From Varroa destructor (Eukaryota; Arthropoda; Arachnida; Mesostigmata; Varroidae): 64,000 nucleotides of DNA. Shown piece after piece: positions 49,901 through 61,700 of the stretch. Location of the stretch: assembly GCF_002443255.2 (NCBI RefSeq), contig NW_019211458.1, positions 25,738,757 to 25,802,756 of the forward strand, read 5' to 3'. The notes beneath the pieces were generated by a model that did not search any database, was not told the DNA's origin, and saw only the letters and a list, made by a program, of their open reading frames with translations. The position numbers and the translations under genes are program-made. Positions within the stretch are counted from its first letter, which is position 1; each line of letters starts with the position of its first letter.

Positions 49901-52900
49901 TTTCCCAGCAACGGGTGCTAAAGGCGATAACAGTGATGCTTAAACTCATTTTTAGCTATCATGGGCTTGTTGACTGACTGAGTATTGCGTCCCGCTCAAC
50001 GCAAGACGGACACTGGCTGACGGGCATTGGGTGACAAAATACAAAAAAACGGCTGAGATAACTGGAAAGATAGGGTTACAACAAAGAGACGATATCATGT
50101 AAGGAGGCGGGCGCACCCTCTAGGACACGCATGCATACGGGGGTACAGCGCAACTGCACAGGCAATAATGGCTGTCATTATACGGGACGGAAGATGAATC
50201 AAGGGGTCTCATTTTGTCAAATATCTCTTTATCTATCTATTTATCTAGCGGAAGTGAATGCTGCCAAACTGAGTTATTCAATGATAACAACGACAGTGAG
50301 ATCAAAAAGAGCAGCGGAGTAATCAAGGGCAATGTTGACTCTCTGGTTGAACTTGAATCAATTTACACATTCTATTAATAGCTTCCAGATTTTCGTTGAC
50401 GGGGAACTTATTTGCACGGAGCAAGTTGACGAGGACGCAAACCTTCGCAGCACAAGCTGATCTAAAATGGGCAACAAAGGTGGGCCTAAAAAAGGCTAAG
50501 TACTCCTATTTGTTATGGGTTCTCATTTTGCTGTAGTATTATTTCATGCAACTAAAATACCGATACTTTAAGCTTGCTTTTTATTACTATCATTGTCAGG
50601 TGTTTAAATCATCAAGGTCCTGATAAAGGACGATTTCCATCACTGTCAAGACAGTCATGTCTGAGCCTAGTTACATCCCTTTAATGATGACAATTACTGA
50701 GCTAACATACAAAGAAAACAATTGAACCTTCTTGGATTGTTAAGATTGTACGTACTCGTTGACTCTGCAGCCTGCTCTCCAAGTATCCATAGGTACCGGA
50801 GCTGGCTGAAAAACAACGCGCGTTCCCCAGATAAGCGCGATTCCAAAACACATGTACATTTAATCTCGACAAGAAAGGCGAGCCTTCAACCATTATTTGA
50901 GCTTCTCCTATGTGCCTTGGTATCATCAACGGAAGCCAATTAGACTAACCACGAGGATCCTGAAGTAGAAGTAGATTAGGAGAACTGTCCTGACTCCGAA
51001 AAAATGATGACCACTCGGGCACATATCTTATTTTTACGAAAAACGGAGCATATACGTACTGTCGGCACGGAAGCGTGCGTACCTTTGACTTTATGGCGGA
51101 TCTCAACGAGAGATTCCTATTCCTTGCCTTAGCGTAGCTTTTTAGACTTCGAGATGTACTGTAAATCCTTTCTTTTAGTAAACCCTGGGCAAGCCTGAAA
51201 TGGACAAGGCGCATCTTTCGTCGCAAATAAAATTCAAGCCAAACCGCGTATTACCTAATCGTTTCGTGGCAGCGATATGTTAATAACTGCCGCGAGTAGA
51301 ATCTAGCGTGACTTAGTGGAAAAAAACCAAGTATATCTTGAACTGAAGAATATACCGACTTTACGCCTTTTTAAAATAGCCTCTTTGATATTTCGACAGA
51401 TGGTACTACATGCAGAAAAGAAGAGTGAAATAAATATTTACACAAGTGTCTTCTTAAATTTTGAACGCTTTATCTGAGCCGTGTAAGATTTGAATAGCGG
51501 TTCTAACTTAGCATGGCTTGTAACTGTATTTGAGGTCAATATCTTAAGTTCGAAATAAAGCTTGTCAACCAGTACCATTTAGCTAAATCAAAATTCTGAT
51601 GTCAGTATGCATTTATTCAAAAGTTAACTTCAACTAAACTTTTCATTAGCATGCTCATTTTGTTGTTTTTTTTAACGTTACCTAAATAATTGTTTGAGTG
51701 TGATAAATTTACAATGTCATGAATAGCGGTTAGCAAGTTTTCTAAAGCGAGTCACAATGGCGTCATAGCTTGGAACAAAAGCCCCTAAACAATGAAAATG
51801 TCATGACGTAGGCAATACCATATAGCATCAGCCACTTCTTATGATCGGCCCCCGCATCTATAAATGATATGCTACAGATAGACAGTTGACTATCTCGTCT
51901 GACCGGTCTTGTCGTTGCTCGAAATGTTGACTCTCACAAGTATTCATTTGTTAAGATGTACTGGTATTTTCGTTAATAACCACATTTCGACGACGCTGGT
52001 GTCATTGTCTTAAAAAAAAAAAAATGGAGATTCGTGGGACTGCTTGCAAGTTGCGAACTTTGACCACACATTCGCGGTCCGTGAACCTTAAACAGTCGAA
52101 TCACTTTGTCTATGAGATCGAACAAAACACAAATGAGCTCGGGAACATTGAAAGATGACATTTCAGATGATTCCGTTAAGCTTTAACCATGAGACGTTAG
52201 AATCACTGCTTCAGTCAGAGATCTCAGCCGGAACATCTATAGTAACGCTTTGATCTTATCAATGAGATTCGGACGTGCGTAAATATTATAGCTGAGCCCG
52301 CTATTGTATTTGTAACTGCGTTGCATCCGCACGAAAGAAAGTAATATACGTGTTAATTAAAATGTTTCATATCTTTCGTCCAACGTAAAAAATGAAATCA
52401 CGACAGTATAAAAATCGTCGAGCGCTAAATATTCATGACGTCTATTTTGTGTTTCTCTTTACGTAGAAGTAGAGCTCGTAGAACTCGAATTTGCCGTGAT
52501 GTTCGAAAACGACGGACGAGATGCACTGGGTTGAAGGAGGATTCAGCCATTTTTTTACTGCAGTTTTTAAGCGTCCTTAACGTTTTATTTGCCCTCTTCC
52601 TTTCTCTATTCTATCTCTTCGTGTTCATGGAATATATAAGCAAAAAAAAGTTGTTATAGGACTGCTTTTCCCTGGGCCTACTGAAAAGAATAGTGTTAGC
52701 AACAATTGAAAAACAAAAAATCGCGCCGCGCAGTTACAATTAACTCACATCTTCGAGGGAGTGATTATAGATATTCGTATACTTATATTGCTGTAAAGAG
52801 CAACACTCCCGGAATCTCCAGCCGACAGATTAGATCCTTGGGGGAAATGATACAACAAGATATTTTCGGTGATCTACGTCCTGTGCTAAGGCCGGTAGGC

Positions 52901-55183
52901 ATTACTTCAGGTATCTGACTGCCAGCTTGAGTGTGGTTATGCCCGTATATTTAGCTAAAAACCCACTCTTGTCCCTGATTTTAGCAGATAAACACGTTAT
53001 GCTATCGCAAAGGCAAAGGGGGCAATGGTATAGGCGAGGGCAAAGTGTTGGCAAAAAGTGGAAATCTTTTTTGAATTATCTCGAAGAATACCTAAGGCAT
53101 TTAAGAGCAAATCGGTCTGATGTTAAACATTGACTGTCGGTCCTACCTAAGGCTCAACTTTTGCTATTGCGCATATAATTTGTTGGCAAGTTGAATTCGC
53201 GCATGTTTTTACTGGAAATGCCGCTATAAACAATTTCGTAGATGGCAATAATATTTGCCCTACTACCACTTTCATATTTATGTGGAATTCACTGCTGTTG
53301 ACTAAATTAAGCCAGGTATATTTTTGCAGTAATGAGAAAACTACTCGCACACACCGGAAGAAGGGACGAAAGTTTTATTGATAATTTATGCCACTTAACT
53401 ATGAACAAGGAATGGTTTTCTTTGGCCATTCTGGTATAATTTTTTTTAACTTTTCATTAACTTTCTTTAATAACTGCAATTATAGCTAAAAATCGGTTTC
53501 TTGTTTTGCGTTCGAGAGTCGTACAGCTTTCTTACTAGCGACCTTTCAGGGGCTCTTTTTGAAGCCCTAGGGTGAAGACTTAAAACCTGTTCTTTTTTTA
53601 TCTATGCCTACTAGGAATGCAACGTATTTTGCTTATTACGTTATTAGCTACCTAAGTATGCATTTTTATTACGAGCTACTTAATACCGATGTAAAGTTAT
53701 CATATCTGTAATTGATGCAGCTGATCGTAAAATAATATTGCTATTTAAATGGACACTTCATTTAAAATACAAAGGAAAGCAACACGAAGCTACAACTGAT
53801 CCTTTATTTAATTTTTTTTATATAACGGAAAGTATGACGGGCATAATTGTTGGTTTCCAATATGAGTAACATCGTTACGTTTATCTTTATTTCTCCGATA
53901 AGCTAGTGGCTGTTTTTAAAAGCAATATATAAAAGCACAAACTGTCCACTGGTGTACAGTCCACCTGTAAAGTTTAACGCTTCCATACAAAACAAAGAGA
54001 CCCAATAACACATCTGCGATCATCTTGACGTCCCACAAACACGCCAAAATTATTTTTTCCACCGCTAAGTGAAGGCCCAAAGGCACGAGGTCCAACGCTT
54101 AGTAAGTAGTTCTACAATGTCGGACGAATACTTAAGTAGTGGGATCTTAGGTCTCAGCACGTGACTCTTTCAAACGAGCTAAAGGAAGTTGTATATGATT
54201 CCCGATAAAGCTCACGCCGCAGCACTATTTATTAAAGCGAGTTCAAATCATCCCTGATCGCTGTATGACGACGTAAAGTATCCGAACGATAAATTCGTCG
54301 GTTAATTCAACGGAGCTCAGATTGACACGAAATTGGCCTATCGCTATCGGTCAGTTAGTCTAGCTTCGAGGTTTTCCTAACCTGGACTTTAGTCTATAGA
54401 CTGACGTTATATAAATTTGTTTTATCATTTTACAGATCTTGTTCATATTCCAATTCATCTAGCATCGAATCTCTAAGATCTGACCTTAACTATACACCAG
54501 CGACTTTTTCAAAGTTTCTTTTTCGCCAAACATGGTAGGAATAGGTAGACGAAAAGTATTGCTTGGGTTAAGATTCATCTAAATCACAATTCAACTACAG
54601 TAGTTTCTCTGATGCTGCAATGGTAATGTACTAACCTGATAAATTTTGGACAAATGAGGTATGGTTCGTGCGGGGACGGGCCAGCCTTCTGCAGCGATAT
54701 CTAATACCGGCAGTGCCAACCATAAATTTTGAAACAACTCATTCTCCTTTGATTCGGTCACAATCATGGAGAATGTGCGTTTGTAAATACAATTCGCTTT
54801 TTTTAAGTTCAAGCTTCAGGAAAGTTCCAGCCAGGCGTTCAAGGATTTCCCTTAAACGACCTCCAGATCAAATAAGTACCCCATAGCTTAAGGCATTTAG
54901 GGCATTGCTTCCGTCAAAGATCCGTCAAATGCGCCTGCTTGGCTTCGTAGCCACGCACTCTCCACGTGTGTTCTCCGTACCGAAAAACAGTAAACAGAGT
55001 ATGAAAATTACACGATACTGTAGTCATGTCATATAATTCCTTACGAAGAAAGCTTACGAACCTGTCTAGGCGGACGTTTGCGTTTAACATTCGTCACATA
55101 TAAGCTAATTTAAGTCGTCTCCCAGTGTCATCAATCGTGTTTATGCAGTCACTGAGTGACGAGAGAAGTCGCGTAAAATATTT
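49901..55183. other. No gene supported
   Basis: AT-rich DNA. A minus-strand frame ending KIYQ at a CAG before GTTAGT near 54646 (DIAAEGWPVPARTIPHLSKI before it) is exon-like at one end only. Plus-strand frames at 52706-53133 are protein-like but lack signals. Confidence 0.45.
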
Positions 55184-55364
55184 GTCATATGTGCAGCTTT
55201 TTTTTTTGGAGGTTAAGGCAAATGCATTATGCAGACCGGACATCACTGAATTGTGCTTTGTCCGGTACTGTGGGACTCTCACCCACTAAACCCTGGACCC
55301 CTTTATCAGCTTGGGCCATGGTTCGAGATATGTTTGATATTACTTCAAAGTCATATGTGCAGCT
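55184..55364 (-). mobile_element. Short poly(A)-tailed retroposon with 15-bp target-site duplications
   Basis: The 15-mer GTCATATGTGCAGCT occurs at 55184-55198 and again at 55350-55364. Between them are 151 bases starting with a T run (55199-55207), which is a 3' poly(A) tail on the minus strand. Direct repeats next to a homopolymer tail are the signature of LINE-machinery retroposition. The insert shows no tRNA A/B boxes and I do not recognise it. It contains an 8-bp hairpin (ACCGGACA ... TGTCCGGT) and an open frame with ATG in good context. It may be a truncated mRNA copy, a small-RNA copy or a new SINE. Confidence 0.75.
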
Positions 55365-56318
55365 GCTTCAAGTTTCCTTTCCAATCCGATGGTGGGAAAG
55401 TTCGCAAATGTCTGATCGGTGCTCTATAATACATTCCCGAATACACTTGGATTTTACCGTACAATAGATACATTCTGAACTCAGTTATATAGTAGGACGC
55501 ATATAAGGTTTCGTAGACATAGAAAGGCGTACGTAGCAAAATACTCAAACGATACAAAAAAAGGAATGGTTACATTTCTAATACAAAATTGATGTTTAAT
55601 CGGGTGACCCCTCTCATAACCGCTGAAATGTCTGGCGACAAAATCCGTGATGAATTAATTATATGTCACATCGACGTAAAAAAATTGGCACGACCAATAA
55701 AAATTACGAAAAAGGTTTACATCATGAGTACCAAATAATATATATGCATGTGCCACTATATAAATGAAGCTGTCATACTTTTACATTTTAGCCCTTACAA
55801 GTAGACTGGTCTATATTTAGTTGAAAAAAAAAAAGATTTCAAAATCCGCGATCTTTAAGGCGTTGTGATTTTTAGAATCAGTTTAAGAAATGTCCCCCCC
55901 TGTGCGCCTAATACAGTGCCTTTTAACCTTATTTACACCTTTTGACCGCTTTATTATACGAACTATAAGATGCGAGACATCTAATGATGTGTGACTATAT
56001 GCTTGTATAATACGCATTGCCTGTTATTCCTTAGCCTTAGCGATCTATTTATTATTAGTTTTATTGTGGAGGCATAAAGACCTTCATTATCTAATAAATT
56101 GACTAGAAGTTCTATGCAAACTCCTTTGGCCATAACGAAGTCATAAACAGGTACTGAATACCTCATTTAGAGTACTCCTCAACATTACTGCATTGCTTAA
56201 AACATGACCGCCTTTCTTTAGCTGACTCGTGTTAACTGAATAGAGACAATTTAACAGTTCTCTTATGAAAGTGCTGATTTTGCTTAATCCGAACGAACGG
56301 CTACGCTTCCGTACGTAG

Positions 56319-56372
56319 AGAACTAATAGATAGAAAGAACTAATCTATTAGCTGTTTCTATCTCTTAGTTCT
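56319..56372. repeat. Imperfect inverted repeat, 18-bp arms, 18-base loop
   Basis: AGAACTAATAGATAGAAA at 56319-56336 pairs with 56355-56372 with one mismatch. The loop contains a further partial copy of the GAACTAAT motif. It lies in an AT-rich stretch with another short inverted repeat (AGTATGGCA ... TGCCATACT) about 80 bases on. No gene is nearby. Confidence 0.75.
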
Positions 56373-57498
56373 TCTATAAGTCTTCACGTCGATAACATAA
56401 ACTATAGGCAAACTATTACTCAGCTAATGTTGCAAACAAGTATTCTAGCAGTATGGCATATATACACCTGCCATACTATAGAGAGAGATAGCTTATATAC
56501 TAGGATAGAAAGCGATTAAGGTCACGCATTGAACTTGAACTAGTTTAATAATAGGTATATTGACAACTTACAATAGATGTCTTCGTAAACTACAATCTTG
56601 GAGATAAGAGCTTTCGTGAGCACACAACCGTTCAGGCTTGTTTTTTTTTTTCGGTTTTGAAGAGCACAAATAAGAGCACATCAGTCAGCTTGGCAACAAT
56701 AGCACGAAACAACAAGTTTATCAAAGTTCTAATTGATGCTTTCGTCACTTCAGTATCCCATAACCATTTTTCTTATATCATAGCGTAACCCCTCAACTAC
56801 CGCCGCACACCCGCTTCACTAGCGCACCAGATTACGATTTCGGCAAAACTTTTTATCACCTTCGCTAATCTCTAATATATTCATTCACATGCAATAAGAA
56901 TACATAGTTTTGCCATTTATAGTTTCTCTCATGTAACAACTTATTTACGGACAGATTCGGGCCGTGATTTCCTTTAGCGCACAACACGGGCACTAGCACC
57001 TTGCACGAAAACTCTTCGTGCTACTTCACATACGTCATTCATAACGCATTCGTCATGTTGATCGCATGGACAACGTTGGATCCCCCATGCCTCCGATTGT
57101 CTAGCCAGGCAGAAGCCCAGAGGACGTGATGGGGCTGATTTCCCTCGCTCTCAAGCGACCGGTCTCATACCCTTTCTCAGTAATGCTGGGACCCTCTCCG
57201 TCGACCAGGAGAAAGCGCGTTCGACACTCGACGTATACTCGTACTAGAGTAGCGCAATATGTCGGGCAATGAATAAATGCAACTGTTGCGCTGAACGTTT
57301 ATCAATGTATACAATTATCCAGTAGATCCTTTTGTATAAGCCAACTAGAAGCTTCGATCGTTACGGGGAAAATACTTCACTGATGGAAAATTAACTTTGA
57401 CAAACTCTACTTGTAAAAATTTTAAACCAAATAAGGTACATTAGAAATACAACACTTTTCTCGACCGACACAACGTATTGTGTCGTCGTGGTAGCAAC

Positions 57499-58700
57499 TT
57501 AAGACACGGAAATACGATTTTTGGCTCTATTTGGAATAGGCTTCTTGACCGAATTTTTCAAAGGGTCATTAGCTAGGGGTGGCGAGGGGGTCAATTTTTG
57601 AGATGTTTTTATGTCAAAATCAAGCATGATCGCCATACTGAAATCCTGTTCTCCTGAGCTTGTACGTGTTTCGTAACTGTATTGGCCGAGTAAATCTCTT
57701 ACTACAAGGCCGATAGCTTCGCAGGTTACGTCGTTAGCATCTCCGCTCACACCATAATGCTCGATCCGACTCAAGACCAAATATAGCCTTGATCAGCTAA
57801 ATAGAAAGAATTAATATAGGTATGAAGTCGGACAGGTCATTCGTAAATTACGTGCAGCTTGACATTTTGCAACCACGGTTAAGAACAACGTATCGACACC
57901 CGTCTGTACCAGAAGAAAAATAGGAACTTCCCTGCTTCGATGCACATTAGATTTACGAAGTCCATACATCAGGTAAAGTCTACACTTAGGGTTGTACAGA
58001 CAACCTAAGGCATCGAAAGGAATCTCAACCTGAAGAATGACGAGTCCCTCAATCGCGATCACTCGTCATAAACGAACCTTATTTACTATTATTTATTATT
58101 ATCTTGTTAAAAGATGTATGACTACTTTAGCCTTCTGTTGCCTGTTCTTTTATTCGGGCTCATTCCTTTGAAAAAATGTCACGTTAATATGAACCTTATG
58201 GAAGCCACTAATTAACGCCAACACTCCAAATATAGCCGTACGTGTTCTACCTGTAAGCAGTCGACATCATCAGTATTTTTCTGCCTCTGTCTTATAGCCA
58301 TAGATCCATCTCCAGAACAACCTATTGTCCAGAGGCGCTTTTTTTTTAACATGCTTTGGTTCTATCTCTTCACGATATGGAAGTCATATATAGCAATCTG
58401 GTAACTTTAACTTGCCCTACACCCGCTAAGGATAGGTGGCCAATCACGTAGTTGGCAAAACTTCTTGTTCCCAATGTCAGATATGCTATCGAGTATCGCA
58501 CTGCATTTCAATTCCTGATTTCCCAGCATCGCTATACTATATGTTGCAAAGTAACGCTCAGTGTTTCCTGATAAATAACGTATTTTCTTTAAAAATTTAA
58601 TTGCCGAAAAGTTCCGTCGTTTCACGTCACAATTAGCGATTGCAATGTCTAAAACTTCTACATTCAGCTCGGGGTCATCAACTGAACCGATGTTTCTCTC
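57499..58700 (-). other. Run of three minus-strand open frames, unrecognised
   Basis: Open segments at 58407-58700 (AIKFLKKIRYLSGNTERYF within it), 57811-58068 (VEIPFDALGCLYNPKCRLYL) and 57499-57795 (DLLGQYSYETRTSSGEQDF, ending RAKNRISVS and TAA) follow each other on one strand. The first ends at AGG before GCAAGT, a GC-type donor match. Each has protein-like composition, yet none is longer than expected by chance in AT-rich DNA of this length and no family is recognised. Confidence 0.22.
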
Positions 58701-61700
58701 CTATGCTACCGTTTATCCATTTATCTTCATAAAGATGTAGAAGTCTTTTGCTGCGATAACTGAACCTTCAAAAGTCTTCAGCGAAGGGTTTTTCGTTGTG
58801 CGACTAATTTCCCAAGTGTACTATGGACGCGTGAAGGCGTGAGGTATATCTTGCGCGTTTACTCCAAAACTGCCGCTCTCTCATCGTTCAAATTCCCAAA
58901 GATGAAAACTTAGAGATGTACCAAATTAACTGCACGCCCTCGTCCCGTAGCGCACTGTAAGTTATGTGCATGGCCTTCCCATACACACACATGTATATAT
59001 ATATTTATTTGACGCCATAGACAACATGCATTTCGATAATCCTCTACCGGTAATGCCGATAGAGAATTATCGAAACTCTGCTATCAGCCTTCATTACTTT
59101 CTTGTACACCGACGGTTTTAACTGCTTAACTTATCGGTCTCTCTTTAGAAACACAGGAAAACGCAAACAAGTCAAAATAGCAAGTATTAAAAATCTTTTC
59201 GATGGCAACATATATATTATGTAAATATAAATGTAAAGCAGCATTAATGTGATGTACGACGCTTGTGGATGTGCACACGTTCAGCGATTGCCTACCGACA
59301 CTAAGGCAGCCATATAACCGTCGACCTCGCTTTTAAACACTGAATCACATAGTCTTCGTTGTCACCCACTGAAAGCTGTATACGTAAAAACCAGACTGAC
59401 GATTCATTTGAAATATTTTAGAGAATTCCTTTCGTTACGTCGCTTTCGTTGAATACGATACGCATCTCTCGGAACCTGTACACATGAGGCATGTAGGTCA
59501 AGTTTTCATATAGCCCGTACGATAGGACAAACTGAACGCAATATCTCGTTCGGGAGTTGAAAAATTATTCGTATACCTCCTGTTTGAGCTCACTATTCTA
59601 ACTTTGCGGTACAACTCTTTCTGCAACTCGGGAAGGTTACAATGAATGACCTTCCAGCGGTCGGCTGCTGTGTTCGTAGTAGAGCAAACGAAGTTAGTTT
59701 CCTTCAAAGCTTAATGCCGCTTGGAATAAGTCGGTCTTTTTAAAAACCAACCTTATTTGAAGGTTATCGATTTCTACTAGAGGGGCCTTGGATAAACGTT
59801 CCGCATATCGCATGCTACTCTATGCTAAACACTCGGCAGGGGTTAGCTGTGGGTGGCATGGTTCGCCTAACCACATGACAATCTTATAAAAGAATTTAAT
59901 AAAAAGTAAAAATGGATGAACGATTCGACCGGCCTATCCAACCCTGGACCCCCTATTCCTCTAATTTTTGCTCATTCCGGCAGTGCGACAATTTCAGGAC
60001 ACAATTCACGACACAGGACGTCACGCAATCAGAAATTTACTAGACCGTCATCGTCTAACAACTAAATAATGTTAAAGAAACTCCAATATAAATGTAGCTA
60101 TAAGACAGTCGTGACCAATGATAGTAATAAAAGCATGATGGATCATCAAGAGCTCACTCCCGCCAGGGTTTCTGGACACTCCGCGATCATTTTTGATTTC
60201 TGTTGAATTAGCAAACAATCTTCCGCCGCAGTAGTGCAGACGCAGATCCAGTGGTTAACGCTGAAAGCTAAATGGCTTTTTCCGTACTTTAGGTTGTGAC
60301 CTCGTTTTTCGTGAGTAGCTAGGTAAATCTTACACTATGTATATGTATAAATGTATTCTCCTGAGTCCCGTAGGAAAGAAACACAACAAGAGTCTGTAGT
60401 GTTGTCGCAAGCCCATTAAATTTTTTTTGTGTAAAAATCAATAAACTGACATTTTAAATATTGTGATGTATTTTGATAGAAAATTCAAATAAAAACTTAG
60501 GACCCACTATCATTTTACAGTACCCAACAAACGATCACGTGCTGTTAAGCGTGGAACGCAAAAATCTTCACCAATGGAGTGTGCTATAAGTTATACAAAG
60601 AGTGTCCTGGCAATTTACCTGTGCAGGTTAACTATACAATTATTAACCAGAGAAGGACCTCAATACATTTTGTTTATCATAATTCTGTGGGTGGGCGTAT
60701 GGGGAAAATGATACGCGGTTATGAAAAACCTGGCAGGATTTTGGATTCTTTCAAAAAATTTTTTTTCCTAGGCCACTCCCGTCACAGCTTTTTAGTGAAC
60801 GGAACTACAGCTTGAAAATGGCTATTGGAAGAACCTGAAAACTGAATTCGGGTGTACCACTAAATTTCCAACTTGGATTTAACTATAACTCTGAACTGAA
60901 TATAAAATCTAATCGTTTTCCCTTGTAAAAATCTGGTCAACAAGTGATATTTACAGGTGTTTCACACTTCCGATATGACCACCTCACGCTTTGCCAGTTC
61001 GATTCTTATCCATCAAATCCTTTTATTTTTCTCCGTGACAAAAACAAATTATACATAATATTACTTTATACAATGACGTATTCACAAACGATTATCGAAG
61101 CACTTCCTGAGTTTTAAGCGTTTACCAAAATGCTTATGAATGCAGGTAAGACTGCAAGTAAGTTCGCAGCATCAGCCCATCTTCTGCGCACGCTGCGGGC
61201 ATCTGCGTTCATTTCGTAATTCATCCGAGAATATCAAGCAAAAAAAGTTCAGATGAGAGCCTCTGGGGCCTATTCGTGTACGCGAAATAGGGCGAAAATT
61301 GCTTTTAAAATTGGGTACTTCATCTTTCACTTATTTAAGGCAAACCCGTTTGACCCTGTTCGGGCTGTCCAGTAAAGACAACACAGCCACAAATGCAATC
61401 ATTGCGTTGTACTCACATAGCAACGCTATTCCATATAAATAGTATATCCATAGGGAAGAAATCACTCAACAACTGTACGGCGTAGAAACGTACGTACCGA
61501 AACAGGTATAAAACGTTTGTTTTGTAGCTGTTTTCTTCCGAACCGATTGGCTATAGTATATGTTATACAACGCATGCTTTATGTGCAACTCTGCCTTTGC
61601 GTAAATAAAAGTATTTTCAATTAAAGTTAAGTTTATCTAAAGGAAAATCAATCACTGTTCAAAGAATTCGATAAGTGCTTATTACTCTTCCATATAGCTA

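Noticed and set aside
53147..53350. Minus-strand frame of 67 codons in the 53-kb region
   Set aside because: Length within chance expectation and no splice or homology support.
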